A DNA stretch of 64,000 nt from Dokdonella sp. (GCA_024707225.1 JANQAE010000003.1:496001-560000), one strand, 5' to 3'. Counted from the stretch's first letter, positions 48,425 to 59,515 are shown. Notes: a model not told the origin generated them from the letters alone. Program-made: numbers and translations.

Positions 48425-49057
48425 TCAGACCGCGGCGCGCACGGCCGGCGGCTCGCTCTGCGCGCCGAGCTCGTCGACCAGGGCGATCACCTGCTTCTCC
48501 ATCTCGATCGCCAGATCGTTGACGCGACCGCGGAAGTAGCGGTGGAAGATGTAGGCCGGGATCGCGACCAGCAGGCCGGCCGCGGTGCAGATCAGAGCTT
48601 CGCCGATGCCGCCGGCCATCTTCATCGGGTCACCGACGCCGCTGACCATGACCGCGAAGAACATCCGGATCATGCCGATCACGGTGCCGAGCAAGCCGAG
48701 CAGCGGGCCGATCAGCGCGATCGTGCCGAGCGTGTTGAGGAAGCGCTCGAGCTGGTGGATCACGTGGCGGCCCGCGTCCTCGACGCGCTCCTTGATCACC
48801 TCGCGCGAGCGGTAGCGTACCGACAGCGCGGCGGCCAGCAGCTCGCCGAGCGGCGAGCTGGCGGCCAGCTCGCGGATGTGGTCGGGGTCGAGCCGGCGCG
48901 TGCGCGCCCATTCGCGCACCTGGTCGCCGAGCTCCGGCGGCGCGACCACCTTGCGGCGCAGGCTCCAGAACCGTTCGAGCACGATGGCCAGGGCAATGGC
49001 CGAGCACACGAGAATGGGCACGATCGCCCAACCTCCCGCCATCAGGATTTCCAGCAC
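48425..49057 (-). CDS. exbB: ExbB/TolQ-family biopolymer transport protein
   Basis: A 210-residue protein with three membrane helices: MAGGWAIVPILVCSAIALAIVLERF at the start, then a long cytoplasmic loop, then LNTLGTIALIGPLLGLLGTVIGMI and ALICTAAGLLVAIPAYIFHRYF, the two conserved helices of the ExbB pentamer. GTG 49057 is chosen for the AAGAAGG 7 bases upstream; GTG 49063 is less likely. Cotranscribed with exbD. It supplies the proton channel for TonB. Confidence 0.9.
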   Translation of the reverse strand: MLEILMAGGWAIVPILVCSAIALAIVLERFWSLRRKVVAPPELGDQVREWARTRRLDPDHIRELAASSPLGELLAAALSVRYRSREVIKERVEDAGRHVIHQLERFLNTLGTIALIGPLLGLLGTVIGMIRMFFAVMVSGVGDPMKMAGGIGEALICTAAGLLVAIPAYIFHRYFRGRVNDLAIEMEKQVIALVDELGAQSEPPAVRAAV

Positions 49058-49161
49058 GAGCACACCTTCTTGCGACCGCGACGACCGGCGGCATGATAGC
49101 AGCGCCGCAGCGCCGAACCGTGCGCCCGGTCGCCGACGCGCGATCGGATCGCCGGACGCAG

Positions 49162-51506
49162 CTACTCGCGCCAGTAGCGGCGCCGGTGCTCGCGCTCGCG
49201 ACGCGCGATCCGCGGCTCGGCATCGGCCGGAAACACCGCGCGCACCGCGCCCGCATCGGCGCTGTTGACCAGTTCCACGCCGGCGCGCCGGTAGCGCTCG
49301 ACGACGCGCGGGTGCGGATGGCCGAACCGGCTGCGCCAGCCCGCCGAGACCAGGCCCACGCGCGGCTGCACGGCCGCGATGAAGCCGCTTCCGGACGAGG
49401 TGCGGCTGCCGTGATGCGGCACGACCAGGGCCAGCGGCGGGCCTTCGCCGATCGCACCGGCCAGCTCGCGCTCGACGCGCAGGCCGATGTCGCCGGTCAG
49501 CAGCAGGCGCCCCGCGGCGTGCTCGACGAGGATCACGCAGGAGCGGTCGTTGCCGGCCCGCGTCGCCGTCGGCGACGGATGCAGGATGCGGAAGCGCACG
49601 CCGTCCCACTGCCAGTCGCGGCCGGCCTCGCAGGGCTCGAGGTCCAGCGGACTGGTCGCGGCCTCGCCGCCGAGCCGGTCCGCGCCGGGCCAGGCGCCGA
49701 TCACCGCGGCCGCGCCGCCGGCATGGTCGTTGTCGTTGTGGCTGACGACCAGGCGGTCGAGCCGGTCGATGCCGAGCGCGCGCAGCGTCGGCAGCACGGC
49801 CGCCTCGCCGAGATCGAACTCCGACGGATAGCGTGCACCGGCGTCGTAGAGCAGCGCGTGCCGCTGCGTGCGCACCAGCACCGACAAGCCCTGGCCGACG
49901 TCGATCATCGTCGCCTCGAACGCGCCGGGCGCCGGCCGCTGCAGCGCCGGCGCGACCAGCGGCAGGAACAGCAGCAGGCCGAGCGGCCGCAGCGGCACGC
50001 CGCGCGGCAGGAACAGCCAGAGCGCACCGATCATCGCCAGCGCCAGCGCGGCCGGCGCGACCTCCGGCAGATACCAGTGCGCTCCGGGCCAGGTCGCCAT
50101 CCGCGCCCACAGCCACCACTGCAGGTCGATCAGCCAGCCGGCCGCGACGAACAGCGGCGCGGCCAGCGCCGGCGCGATCAGGTCCAGCAAGGTGGCCAGC
50201 AACGTCACCGGCACGATCGCCAGGCTCACGAACGGGATCGCGATCAGGTTCGACAGCGCGCCGACCAGGGACGCCTCGCCGAAGAACCAGACCGTCAGCG
50301 GCAGCAGCGCGATCGTCATGACCCATTGGCCGATGCCGAGCTCGCGCACGAAGCCGAGCGCGCCGCGCTCGTGCTGCAGGCTCAGCATCAGGAACGCGAC
50401 GCCGACGAACGACAGCCAGAAACCCGGTGCCAGCACCGCGGCCGGATCGAACGCGAGCACCGCGAGCAGCGCCAGCGCCAGCGACTGCGGTCCGCTGCCT
50501 GCTCGGCGGCTCAGGCGCGCCAGCGTCACGACGCCGATCATCAGCACGGTGCGCACGGTCGGCAGGCTGCCGCCGGCGAGCAGGCCATAGCCGACCGCGG
50601 TCGCGAACGCGGCCGGCGCCATCGCCAGCGGCGCCGGCACGCGCAGCGCGAGTGCCGGCAATGCCCACCACAGCAGGCGCACCAGCGCGGCGCCGAACAG
50701 CGCGGCGACGCCGACGTGGAAGCCGGAGATCGAGATCAGATGCGTCACGCCGTTGGCGCGCGCGACGTCCCAGTCCGCGGCATCGAGCGCGCGCGTGTCG
50801 CCGACCGAGAACGCGCGCAGCAGCCGCATCGAGTGCCGGTCGCCGACGTGGGCGAGGATCGACGCCGACAGCCGCTCGCGCAGGCCGTCCACGCAGAACG
50901 GCACACGGTCCATGCGCTCGCGCACGCCGCCCTCCCGGACGTAGCCGACCGCGACGATGCGGCGCTCCAGCGCATGGCGTTCGGCGTCGAAGCCGCCCGG
51001 GTTGACCAGTCCGCGCGGCCGTTTGAGCCGCAGCGGCAGACGCCAGCGCTCGCAGGCACCGAGCGCGGCGGGCATCTGCCCATACCACGACAGCCGCACG
51101 CGTCCGTGCAGCGTGACCGGCTCTCCATCGAGCCAGGCCCGTTCGACGCGCAGCGAGAAGCGCGTCGCGTCGCTGCGCGCGAGCGGCAGATCGTCGACGA
51201 AGCCGACGACGTCGAAGTCGCGGCCTTCCAGTTCGCGCGGCAGCCGTTCGAGCAGCGCAGCGTCGGCGCGCCATGCGCACCAGGCGAAGCCGAGCGCCAC
51301 GATCGCGATCCAGCGCGCGCGCGGCCGGCGCCAGGCGACGCCGATCGCGGCCAGGCCGAGCGCGACGACCAGTAGCGCGGCGGCAGCGCCGGCAAGGCCT
51401 GTACCGACAGCACGCCGAGCAGGAACGCGCCGGCGACAGCCGGTGTCGACAGGCGGCGGGGTATTGACGCCGGAGGCGGTGCAGTATCGAGAGGCGCCTG
51501 ATCCAT
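49162..51506 (-). CDS. comEC: ComEC/Rec2-family DNA uptake channel, frameshifted near the 5' end
   Basis: Inner-membrane DNA translocation channel of natural competence. N-terminal helices, an OB-like domain (LHGRVRLSWYG), the Competence domain with NGVTHLISISGFHVGVAALFG, and a C-terminal metallo-beta-lactamase domain (TMIDVGQGLSVLVRT, LVVSHNDNDHAGGAAAVIG, LVVPHHGSRTSS) that may degrade the non-transported strand. A missing base at about 51378 (CTGCCGCC-GCGCTACTG) breaks the frame after ...VLSVQALPALP; with one G it continues LLVVALGLAAIGVAW. Corrected length about 781 residues, a usual ComEC size. It sits between lolD and exbB. Confidence 0.88.
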
Positions 51507-51522
51507 GGCGTCGAACCGTCCC

Positions 51523-52221
51523 TCAGCCGCCGCTCTTGTCGACCTCGTGCACGCTGCCGCCGCGCAGCTCCAGCACGCGATCCATGCGCATCGCCAGGCG
51601 CCGGTCGTGCGTGACCAGGATGAAACTGGTGCCGATCTCGCGGTTGAGCTCGAGCATCAGCGCATAGACCTGCGCGGCATTGGCCTCGTCGAGGTTGCCG
51701 GTCGGCTCGTCGCCGAGCACGCAGGCCGGCCGCGTGACCAGCGCGCGCGCGACCGCCGCGCGCTGCCGCTCGCCGCCGCTCATCTCGCCGGGCTTGTGCT
51801 CGAGCCGCTCGGCCAGGCCGACGCGCTCGAGCAGCGTGGTCGCGCGCTGGCGCGCGTCGTCGATCGGCGTGCCGCGGATCAGCAGCGGCATGCAGACGTT
51901 CTCGAGCGCGGTGAACTCCGGCAGCAGGTGATGGAACTGGTAGATGAAGCCCAGTGAGCGGTTGCGCAGCGCGCCGCGTGCGCGATCCGACAGCCGCGAC
52001 ATCGTCTTGCCCTCGACGACGACCTCGCCGGCGCTCGGCGTGTCAAGGCCGCCGAGGATATGCAGCAAGGTGCTCTTGCCGCTGCCGGAGGCGCCGATGA
52101 TCGCCAGCGTCTGGCCGCGCGCGAGCTCGAAGCTGACCTCGCGCAGGACCTCGGCGCGCAGGCGGCCCTCCTGATAGGTCTTGGCGATCCGCTCGGCACG
52201 CAGCACCGTGTGTGCGTTCAT
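51523..52221 (-). CDS. lolD: Lipoprotein-releasing system ATPase LolD
   Basis: An ABC ATPase driving release of outer-membrane lipoproteins from the inner membrane to LolA. Walker [21 protein letters not shown], the LolD-type [18 protein letters not shown], signature [15 protein letters not shown], Walker [13 protein letters not shown] and switch His in LVTHDRR. ATG 52221 is preferred for its GGGAG site and a family-like length (232 residues). An upstream ATG at 52269 overlaps the lolC stop and would add 16 residues. Follows lolC directly. Confidence 0.93.
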   Translation of the reverse strand: MNAHTVLRAERIAKTYQEGRLRAEVLREVSFELARGQTLAIIGASGSGKSTLLHILGGLDTPSAGEVVVEGKTMSRLSDRARGALRNRSLGFIYQFHHLLPEFTALENVCMPLLIRGTPIDDARQRATTLLERVGLAERLEHKPGEMSGGERQRAAVARALVTRPACVLGDEPTGNLDEANAAQVYALMLELNREIGTSFILVTHDRRLAMRMDRVLELRGGSVHEVDKSGG

Positions 52222-52261
52222 GGCCGCTCCCGCATCGTCCTGTCCGTTCCGATTCACCTGG

Positions 52262-53509
52262 TCACTCATAGCGCAAGGCCGCCGCCGGCTGCACGCGTGC
52301 CGCGCGCCAGGCCGGATAGAGCGTGGCGAGCGTGCAGAACACGAACGCCGTCACCGTGATCCAGCCGACGTCGCCCCAGTGCAGATCGGCCGGAAGTTCG
52401 CTGATGTAGTAGACGTCCGGCGACATGAAGACGATGCCGAACGTGCGTTCCATCCAGTGCACGACGGTCTCCAGGTTCAAGGTCATCACGACGCCGAACG
52501 CGAGGCCGAGGATGATGCCGAGCGTGCCGACCAGGACGCCCTGCACGACGAATACGCCCATGACGCTGCCCGGCGTCTGGCCGAGCGTGCGCAGGATCGC
52601 GATGTCGGCTTGCTTGTCGGTCACCAGCATGACCAGCGTCGAGACCAGGTTGAACGCGGCCACGGCGACGATCAGCGACAGGATCAGGAACATCACGCGC
52701 TTCTCCATCGCGATCGCCTTGAAGAAGTTGCTGTGGCCCTGCATCCAGTCGGTGACGCGGTAGAACTGGCCGAGCTCGCTGCCGATGTCGCGCGCGACCG
52801 AGTACGCGCGGAACAGGTCGTCCAGCCGCAGGCGGATGCCGGTCGGGCCGTCGAGCCGGTACAGCTTGGCCGCATCGTCCATGTGCACGACGGCCAGTCC
52901 CGAGTCGTACTCCTGCATGCCGGCCTCGAAGATGCCGACCACGTGAAAGCGCTTGATGCGCGGCAGCGCGCCGATCGGCGAGGCGGTGAACTCGGCCGCG
53001 AACACGGTGACGTCGTCGCCGACCGCGACGCCGAGCATGATCGCCAGCTCGCGGCCGAGCACGATGCCGAAGCGGCCGGCGACGAGATCGTCCAGCCGCC
53101 CCTGCACCATGCGCCGGTCGATCTCCGACACGCTGGGCTCCAGCTCGGGCAGCACGCCGCGGATCACCGCGCCGGCGCCGTCATTGCTGGCGCCCTGGAT
53201 CATGACGTAGCGCTCCACGTACGGCGCCGCACCCTCCACGTGCGGATTGCCGCGCGCCAGCTCGATCGCGCGCCGCCATTCGTGCACGGTATCGTCCACG
53301 CCGGTCACGGTCGCATGCGAGACCATGCCGAGAATCCGGCTCTTGAGCTCCTTGTCGAAGCCGTTCATGACCGAGATCACGATGATCAGCGCGGCCACGC
53401 CGACCGCGATGCCGAGGATCGACACCAGCGAGATGAACGAGATGAAGTGATTGCGTCGCTTGGCGCGCGTGTAGCGCAGGCCGATGAAGACTTCGAGGGG
53501 ACGGAACAT
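52262..53509 (-). CDS. lolC: Lipoprotein-releasing system permease LolC/LolE
   Basis: A 415-residue permease with the N-terminal [20 protein letters not shown] and first helix [26 protein letters not shown], a large periplasmic domain (about residues 50-260), then three helices ([22 protein letters not shown] with adjacent [56 protein letters not shown]). It works with LolD. Only one LolC/E gene is here, so the transporter may be a homodimer (LolF-like) or the partner lies elsewhere. Confidence 0.92.
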   Translation of the reverse strand: MFRPLEVFIGLRYTRAKRRNHFISFISLVSILGIAVGVAALIIVISVMNGFDKELKSRILGMVSHATVTGVDDTVHEWRRAIELARGNPHVEGAAPYVERYVMIQGASNDGAGAVIRGVLPELEPSVSEIDRRMVQGRLDDLVAGRFGIVLGRELAIMLGVAVGDDVTVFAAEFTASPIGALPRIKRFHVVGIFEAGMQEYDSGLAVVHMDDAAKLYRLDGPTGIRLRLDDLFRAYSVARDIGSELGQFYRVTDWMQGHSNFFKAIAMEKRVMFLILSLIVAVAAFNLVSTLVMLVTDKQADIAILRTLGQTPGSVMGVFVVQGVLVGTLGIILGLAFGVVMTLNLETVVHWMERTFGIVFMSPDVYYISELPADLHWGDVGWITVTAFVFCTLATLYPAWRAARVQPAAALRYE

Positions 53510-53618
53510 CGGGGCAACGGTCCTTGGGAGGGCGGCGAGGCCCGACGGCGACGGCTAGGGAAGAGCGATCGTGGGAAGAAAAGTTCAACGGTGCGCGAGC
53601 GTGCCGGACGGGACCAGA

Positions 53619-55664
53619 TTATGGATCATGCCCCTCTTTGAACAGCGTGTCGCCCGCCTCCGGCTCGCGAATCGATATACCGCGCGAACTCAGCGTCAGG
53701 ACATGCGACTTGCCTTGAAAGCAGAGCGCGTGAAAGCCATCCGCCAGGTATTGCGCGAAATCGACCCCGGCTCCGAACGAGCGCCCGCCGTCCCGAGAGA
53801 CACGGCCGCTCATCGTTTCCCAGACGGTGCGGCCATCACACGCATCGATGACCGGAGTTCCGCCGACGAGTTGGCTCGTTCCCGACGTGTGCCAGGTCGT
53901 CGCGCCGTCCAGCGTCTCGAAGACCTCGCGCAAGGGGGCCGGTTCTCCCGCCCGATCGCTGAATGCGAGCATCCGAAACGTGTTGGCCGGGTCCGGCGCC
54001 GACATCGTCCAGCGCAACGACGTATCGCTCGACGGCGGTGACGCGAAGCGTGGCGTGCCGCCGAAAGCATCGCTTATCCAGAGAGTCGCAGGCTGCGAGC
54101 TGTAGCCGTCGGAGCGCACGTACACGGGGCCGGGATCGTCCTTTCCCGTCCCGAGACGATTCACGAAGGCCCAGCCGCCGAAATCGCTCGCCGTCCAGTG
54201 GCGTCCGCCATCGGATGACCAGAACAGGTGGTTGCTCAGTTTGCCGCGCTCGGCCAAAGCCACCAGCTTGTCGCTACCCGAGCCGGTGAACTGAAGTGCG
54301 CGGATCCACACGTCCTCGAACGGAAAATCCGAGTCCATCGCCTCCCAAGAGCGTCCACCATCTTCACTGCGATAGAACGATCGATCATCGAATCCGAGCA
54401 GCGCCTTAGGATCGGTCCAAGCTCGCGCAATACGAGGGTGATCCTCCTCGGGGCCGGCATAGTCGCTGTGGAAATCCATCCCGACCGGGGAAAAGCTGTT
54501 GCCGCCATCGCTGGAATGCAGCATCGGCAACAGGGATCTTGCGACGAGAAAGTCGGCCGGATTCGTCGGATCGACCGAGAGATACGTGGGGACGGCTGCG
54601 ATCATGCCCTCATACCGAGGCGTGAAGCTCACGCCGTCGTCGTCGGAACGATAGACGCCCGCACCCGCAGTGGGTAGATAGATCCTCCCCGGCTGCCACG
54701 GATCGAACTGCCACCGGTAATCGTCCGCGAGCCTGCGTGGGAGCCGGCTCAGCTCGCGCCAGGTTGCGCCGCCGTCGAGGCTCTCGCGCAGAGGACGCCC
54801 GGTGACCGCGAGCGTCGTCTCATCGAAGGCCACCGCAGGCGCGATCAGCCGTCCGGTCCGATGAGGATCGGGAACCACGCGAACGTGGGAGCACCCGCAG
54901 GCGTCCGTGAAGAAACGGACGGCGCCGGTTTGGGTGTCCAGTTCACCGCTGAGTGCGGCCTGCCCTCCGCTCTGGTACGCAGCGAAGTAAAGAATCGAAT
55001 GACGGACCGGGTCTTGCTCGAAGGTCACATCGTGGCGCTGCGGAAGCTCCGGCTTCAGAGCAAGGCTCGACCAGGTAGCGCCGCCATCGTTGGACTCGAG
55101 CATGCGGTCGGCTCGGTCGAGCATGGCGACATACCGTCCAGGCCGATCCGCTACGGCGAACACGCTGCGCTTCGTCTGCGTCCCGCTCAAGTCAGCCCAT
55201 GTCGCCCCGCCGTCCTCCGAACGAAGGACGGTGTTCGCTTCGGTGAACAAGACCACGCCAGGCGTTGCGGGATGCACCACGAAACGCCCACTGCGCGCAA
55301 AGAACGGACCTGTGTGAGTGATCTGCCAGCTCGCCCCGCCGTCATGGCTCGCTTCGAGTGCCGTCCCGCCGTGCTGCGTCGTATCGGCGGTATAAGCAAT
55401 CAACCGCTGCGCATCGCCATCGACGCTATGCACTCGCAAGAACTGTTTCGACGGCGAAGCGCTCTGTGTCCGTGTCCAGGAAGCTCCCGCATCCAGCGAC
55501 CTGTAGACGCCGTCATTCGTTCCGGCGTACAAGCCCCCGTCGGGAAGGATGGCAAGATCGTACACATGTGCGCCGGGAACCGGCATGTGCCGCCAGCCAG
55601 CCGCCTGCGCACCTGCGAGCGGCAGAACTGTTGTGAACACGAAGAACAGCCAGGCGATCCGCAT
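53619..55664 (-). CDS. Secreted Asp-box (BNR/sortilin-type) beta-propeller protein
   Basis: A 681-residue exported protein (signal peptide MRIAWLFFVFTTVLPLAGAQA). At least eight Asp-box hairpins are visible (SLDAGASWTR, SHDGGASWQI, SEDGGATWAD, SNDGGATWSS, SLDGGATWRE, SDDDGVSFTP, SEDGGRSWEA, SSDGGRHWTA, SRDGGRSFGA), giving a multi-blade propeller like VPS10/sialidase-fold proteins but without sialidase catalytic Arg/Tyr motifs I can identify. Base composition is visibly less GC-rich than its neighbours, and the gene separates ygfX from lolC, which are normally close in this order. Likely a later insertion. A binding or cell-surface role is possible. Confidence 0.82.
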   Translation of the reverse strand: MRIAWLFFVFTTVLPLAGAQAAGWRHMPVPGAHVYDLAILPDGGLYAGTNDGVYRSLDAGASWTRTQSASPSKQFLRVHSVDGDAQRLIAYTADTTQHGGTALEASHDGGASWQITHTGPFFARSGRFVVHPATPGVVLFTEANTVLRSEDGGATWADLSGTQTKRSVFAVADRPGRYVAMLDRADRMLESNDGGATWSSLALKPELPQRHDVTFEQDPVRHSILYFAAYQSGGQAALSGELDTQTGAVRFFTDACGCSHVRVVPDPHRTGRLIAPAVAFDETTLAVTGRPLRESLDGGATWRELSRLPRRLADDYRWQFDPWQPGRIYLPTAGAGVYRSDDDGVSFTPRYEGMIAAVPTYLSVDPTNPADFLVARSLLPMLHSSDGGNSFSPVGMDFHSDYAGPEEDHPRIARAWTDPKALLGFDDRSFYRSEDGGRSWEAMDSDFPFEDVWIRALQFTGSGSDKLVALAERGKLSNHLFWSSDGGRHWTASDFGGWAFVNRLGTGKDDPGPVYVRSDGYSSQPATLWISDAFGGTPRFASPPSSDTSLRWTMSAPDPANTFRMLAFSDRAGEPAPLREVFETLDGATTWHTSGTSQLVGGTPVIDACDGRTVWETMSGRVSRDGGRSFGAGVDFAQYLADGFHALCFQGKSHVLTLSSRGISIREPEAGDTLFKEGHDP

Positions 55665-55773
55665 GACACCTTTCCTTGATCAACCCTCTGCGCCGACGGT
55701 GCCGGACCGCTCATTGTAGACAACTCGTCGCGCCGTCCAAGGTCCCGGGCGCCGGCTCGATCACGGCTTGTCA

Positions 55774-56205
55774 CTATTGCAGAGGATTCTCCGGACCCGA
55801 CGCGTTGGTCATCGTTATCAATGCGAGGCGCCTTCGGGCATCACCATCCAGATTGTCGGGCAGGATGACGGCATGAAACGCTCGCGACTCCGCCCGCAGC
55901 GTCAGCACCTGCATCGCACCGAGCTTCGCATAGCGCGCCAGCACCGCGGCAGCTTCGTTGCCGGCACGATCGGCCAGCACCCATCCTGCCTCGCCAAAGG
56001 CGATGCGCGTCCATCGAGGGTGGGTCCAATGATGTAGGGACCGTACGCAGGCACCCAGAGCGATCGCCGAGAGCCCGACTTTCCACGTCCAGTCCAGGCC
56101 GCTCACGTTGATCGATATCAGCGCCAGAACCAGCATCGACGCCAGCGCGGCGATCAGCAGCCGCGACGGCCGATAGTCAAACGCGATGGCGGGTACGGAT
56201 CGCAT
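55774..56205 (-). CDS. ygfX: YgfX/CptA-like membrane protein
   Basis: A 143-residue protein with two N-terminal helices (SRLLIAALASMLVLALISI, WKVGLSAIALGACVRSLHH) and a cytoplasmic tail containing FGEAGWVLADRAG, typical of the YgfX family. YgfX partners SdhE in enterobacteria and was reported as the CptA toxin acting on cytoskeletal proteins in E. coli; that role is debated. Here too the gene follows sdhE and overlaps it by 29 bases. Sequence identity to E. coli YgfX is probably low; the call rests on topology and position. Confidence 0.65.
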   Translation of the reverse strand: MRSVPAIAFDYRPSRLLIAALASMLVLALISINVSGLDWTWKVGLSAIALGACVRSLHHWTHPRWTRIAFGEAGWVLADRAGNEAAAVLARYAKLGAMQVLTLRAESRAFHAVILPDNLDGDARRRLALITMTNASGPENPLQ

Positions 56206-56428
56206 CGACGATCGCCGCGAAGCGCGGATCGGGCGGCTGACGGGCGATCAGCCAGTCCCACAGGTCCGGATCGGGCTGGTCGAGCATCGCGTCGAAGGTG
56301 CCGATCAGTTCGGCATCGGCGCTCGCGGCATGTGCCTCGAGCCAGCCGCCGAGCAGCTGGTCGAGTTCGCGCGTGCGGCGGCGGCAGCGCCAGCGCAGGC
56401 GATTGAGCAGGGCGGCATCCATGACCAT
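56177..56428 (-). CDS. sdhE: SdhE: succinate dehydrogenase flavinylation factor
   Basis: An 83-residue protein with the family hallmark RLRWRCRRRTRELDQLLGGW (SdhE RGxxE-type region, here RCRRRTRELD) and acidic DQPDPDLWDWLIARQ. SdhE helps attach FAD covalently to SdhA. It lies directly behind sdhB (16 bases) and overlaps ygfX. ATG 56428 has GGAG upstream; ATG 56422 is an alternative. Usual family length is 80-90 residues. Confidence 0.9.
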   Translation of the reverse strand: MVMDAALLNRLRWRCRRRTRELDQLLGGWLEAHAASADAELIGTFDAMLDQPDPDLWDWLIARQPPDPRFAAIVDAIRTRHRV

Positions 56429-56444
56429 GCGGCTCCGGCGCGAC

Positions 56445-57227
56445 TCAGGCGCGGCGCTCGACCATCAGCTTCTTGATCTCGGCGATCGCCTTGGCCGGGT
56501 TCAGACCCTTCGGGCAGGTCCGCGCGCAGTTCATGATCGTGTGGCAGCGATAGAGCTTGAACGGGTCCTCGAGATCGTCCAGGCGCGCGCCGGTGTCCTC
56601 GTCGCGGCTGTCGACGATCCAGCGGTAGGCCTGCAACAGGATCGCCGGGCCGAGGTAGCGCTCGCCGTTCCACCAGTAGCTCGGGCAGCTTGTCGAGCAG
56701 CACGCACACAGGATGCACTCGTAGAGGCCGTCCAGGCGCGCGCGGTCGTCCTTGGACTGCAGCCGCTCCTTCGGCGGCGGCGCGCTCTGCGTGCGCAGCC
56801 ACGGCTTGATCGAGGCGTACTGCGCATAGAAGTGCGTCATATCCGGCACCAGATCCTTGACGACCGCCATATGCGGCAGCGGGTAGATCTTGACGTCGCC
56901 GGAGGCGCAGTCCTCGATCGCCTTGGTGCAAGCCAGCGTATTGGTGCCGTCGATGTTCATCGCGCACGAGCCGCAGATGCCTTCGCGGCACGAACGCCGG
57001 AACGTCAGCGTCGGGTCGACCTCGTTCTTGATCTTGATCAGCGCGTCCAGAACCATCGGTCCGCAGGCGGCCAGATCGAGCTCGTAGGTGTCCACGCGCG
57101 GATTCTGGCCGTCGTCCGGATTCCAGCGGTAGATCCGGAACGCGCGGACGTTCTTCGCACCCGCCGGCGCCGCGAAATGCTTGCCCGGCTGGATCTTCGA
57201 GTTTTTCGGAAGACTGAACTTGGCCAT
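56445..57227 (-). CDS. sdhB: Succinate dehydrogenase iron-sulfur subunit SdhB
   Basis: A 260-residue subunit of complex II carrying three Fe-S clusters. N-terminal 2Fe-2S ferredoxin domain with [16 protein letters not shown] and TLACTKAI, then the 4Fe-4S/3Fe-4S domain with [16 protein letters not shown] and [20 protein letters not shown]. It passes electrons from SdhA FAD to quinone at SdhC/D. It is separated from sdhA by 100 bases and is followed by sdhE. ATG 57227. Normal length. Confidence 0.96.
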   Translation of the reverse strand: MAKFSLPKNSKIQPGKHFAAPAGAKNVRAFRIYRWNPDDGQNPRVDTYELDLAACGPMVLDALIKIKNEVDPTLTFRRSCREGICGSCAMNIDGTNTLACTKAIEDCASGDVKIYPLPHMAVVKDLVPDMTHFYAQYASIKPWLRTQSAPPPKERLQSKDDRARLDGLYECILCACCSTSCPSYWWNGERYLGPAILLQAYRWIVDSRDEDTGARLDDLEDPFKLYRCHTIMNCARTCPKGLNPAKAIAEIKKLMVERRA

Positions 57228-57327
57228 GTCTGTTCACCCGATGGTGCTTGGCGCGCCGCCTTGACGGGCGTGCGCCGGTGCGGCGGTCATTGGTTCGAGG
57301 CGGCTTGCGTCGGCTGGCGCGTCACGA

Positions 57328-59118
57328 TCAGTAGACGCGCGCCTTCGGCGGCACGACCTCGACGTCGTCGGACAGCGTGTACATGTGCACGGGCCGGAAA
57401 TCGAAGCTCGGTGCGCCCTGCGCGTCGACCTTGACCAGCGTGTGCTTCTGCCAGTTGGCGTCGTCGCGCTCGGGGAAGTCCTCGTGCGCGTGTGCGCCGC
57501 GGCTCTCGTGGCGCTGCTCGGCCGAGGTGATCGTCGCGACCGCGTTGTAGAGCAGGTTCTGCAGCTCGTAGGTCTCGATCAGGTCCGAGTTCCAGACCAG
57601 CGAGCGATCCGACACGCGCACGTCCTCGAAGCTGCGGAAGATCCGCTCCATCTTCTCGCAACCTTCCTTGAGCGTCCTGGACGTGCGGAAGACGGCGGCG
57701 TCGTTCTGCATCGTGCGCTGCATGTCCAGGCGGATCTGCGCGGTCGGCGTCGATCCGTTGGCATTGCGCAGCTTGTCGAGATTGGCCAGCGCCTTGTCGC
57801 AGGCGTCGGCCGGCAGCACCTTGTGCGGCGCGCCGGGCTTGATCGTCGCGGCGCAGCGGTTGGCGACGGCGCGGCCGAAGATCACCAGATCGAGCAGCGA
57901 GTTGGAGCCGAGCCGGTTGGCGCCGTGCACCGACACGCAGGCGGCCTCGCCGATCGCGTACAGGCCCTGGACGACCTTGTCCGGATCGTCGCCGACCTTC
58001 TGCACGACCTCGCCGTGGTAGTTGGTCGGGATGCCGCCCATGTTGTAGTGCACGGTCGGCAGCACCGGGATCGGCTGCTTGGTCACGTCGACGCCGGCGA
58101 AGATGCGCGCGCTCTCGGCGATGCCGGGCAGCTTCTCGTGGATGACCTCGGGGCCGAGGTGGGTCAGGTCGAGCAGGATGTGGTCCTTGTGCTCGCCGAC
58201 GCCGCGGCCTTCGCGGATCTCGATCGTCATCGAACGCGACACCACGTCGCGCGAGGCGAGGTCCTTGTAGTGCGGCGCGTAGCGCTCCATGAAGCGCTCG
58301 CCGCTGGCATTGCGCAGGATGCCGCCTTCGCCGCGCACGCCTTCGGTGATCAGGCAGCCGGCGCCGTAGATGCCGGTGGGGTGGAACTGCACGAACTCCA
58401 TGTCCTGCATCGCCAGGCCCGAGCGCAGCACCAGGCCGCCGCCGTCACCGGTGCAGGTGTGCGCCGAGGTGGCGCTGAAGTAGGCGCGGCCGTAGCCGCC
58501 GGTCGCGAGCACGACGCCATGGGCGCGGAACAGATGCAGCGTGCCGGCGGCCATGTCGAGCGCGAGCACGCCGCGGCAGACGCCCTCGGCGTCCCAGATC
58601 AGGTCGAGCGCGAAGTACTCGATCATGAACTGCGCGTCGTGCGCCAGCGACTGCTGATACAGCGTGTGCAGCATCGCGTGGCCGGTGCGGTCGGCGGCCG
58701 CGCAGGTGCGCTGCGCCGGCGGACCCTCGCCGTAACGGGTGGTCATGCCGCCGAACGGACGCTGGTAGATCTTGCCGTCCTCGGTGCGCGAGAACGGCAC
58801 GCCGTAGTGCTCGAGCTCGATGATCGCCTCGGGCGCCTCCTTGCACATGTACTCGATCGCGTCCTGATCGCCGAGCCAGTCCGAGCCCTTGATCGTGTCG
58901 TAGAAGTGGTAGCGCCAGTCGTCCTCGCCCATGTTGCCGAGCGCGGCCGAGATGCCGCCCTGCGCGGCCACGGTGTGCGAGCGCGTCGGGAAGACCTTGG
59001 TCAGGCAGACCGTGCGCAGGCCCTTGGAGGCCAGGCCGAACGTCGCGCGCAGCCCCGCGCCGCCGGCGCCGACCACGACCATGTCGTAGAGATGTTCCTG
59101 AATCTTGTAGGCGCTCAC
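57328..59118 (-). CDS. sdhA: Succinate dehydrogenase flavoprotein subunit SdhA
   Basis: A 596-residue catalytic subunit oxidising succinate to fumarate. FAD-binding [20 protein letters not shown], covalent flavin His in [13 protein letters not shown], active site region [19 protein letters not shown] with His, [18 protein letters not shown] and [12 protein letters not shown] (substrate His/Arg). The start is a GTG at 59118, 4 bases after the sdhD stop. The FAD is attached with SdhE help, and SdhE is encoded downstream. Normal length. Confidence 0.96.
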   Translation of the reverse strand: MSAYKIQEHLYDMVVVGAGGAGLRATFGLASKGLRTVCLTKVFPTRSHTVAAQGGISAALGNMGEDDWRYHFYDTIKGSDWLGDQDAIEYMCKEAPEAIIELEHYGVPFSRTEDGKIYQRPFGGMTTRYGEGPPAQRTCAAADRTGHAMLHTLYQQSLAHDAQFMIEYFALDLIWDAEGVCRGVLALDMAAGTLHLFRAHGVVLATGGYGRAYFSATSAHTCTGDGGGLVLRSGLAMQDMEFVQFHPTGIYGAGCLITEGVRGEGGILRNASGERFMERYAPHYKDLASRDVVSRSMTIEIREGRGVGEHKDHILLDLTHLGPEVIHEKLPGIAESARIFAGVDVTKQPIPVLPTVHYNMGGIPTNYHGEVVQKVGDDPDKVVQGLYAIGEAACVSVHGANRLGSNSLLDLVIFGRAVANRCAATIKPGAPHKVLPADACDKALANLDKLRNANGSTPTAQIRLDMQRTMQNDAAVFRTSRTLKEGCEKMERIFRSFEDVRVSDRSLVWNSDLIETYELQNLLYNAVATITSAEQRHESRGAHAHEDFPERDDANWQKHTLVKVDAQGAPSFDFRPVHMYTLSDDVEVVPPKARVY

Positions 59119-59122
59119 CGGC

Positions 59123-59515
59123 TCAGGCCCCCAAAGCGATGCGAAGGACGGCCAGCACGCTGGCCAGGGTGGCGAGCACGCAGACGAAGCGCACCGCCAG
59201 CTGCGAGGTGATCGCCAGGATCGGCGCGTGCACGTAGTCCTCGATGATCACCTGCAGGCCGAGCTGGGCGTGCCAGAACGAGGTCACCAGGAACGCGATC
59301 AGCAGTACCGCGTTGAACGGGTGCGCCACGGCCGCGCGCGCGGCGGCGTAGTCGGCGCCGATCAGGCTGATCGCCAGGCCGACGAAATACAGACCGAGGA
59401 AGAACAGCGCGACCGCGGTCGCGCGCTGCACGACGAAGTGATGGACGCCGTCCTTCGCCGAGCCGAGGCCGCGTGCATTCTTGAGCGGCGTGCGGAACCG
59501 GTCGAAGCCGCTCAC
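59123..59515 (-). CDS. sdhD: Succinate dehydrogenase membrane anchor subunit SdhD
   Basis: A 130-residue anchor with three helices. The heme/quinone-region motif [24 protein letters not shown] matches the SdhD pattern HxxxGxxxxxxDY, supplying a heme-ligand His and the quinone-site Asp/Tyr. The N-terminus ([20 protein letters not shown]) also fits. A GTG start at 59515 overlaps the sdhC stop (GTGA). Confidence 0.92.
   Translation of the reverse strand: MSGFDRFRTPLKNARGLGSAKDGVHHFVVQRATAVALFFLGLYFVGLAISLIGADYAAARAAVAHPFNAVLLIAFLVTSFWHAQLGLQVIIEDYVHAPILAITSQLAVRFVCVLATLASVLAVLRIALGA

Noticed and set aside
49093-51375. Long plus-strand open frame opposite comEC
   Set aside because: Shadow of comEC; no family motif, Arg/Gln/His-rich.
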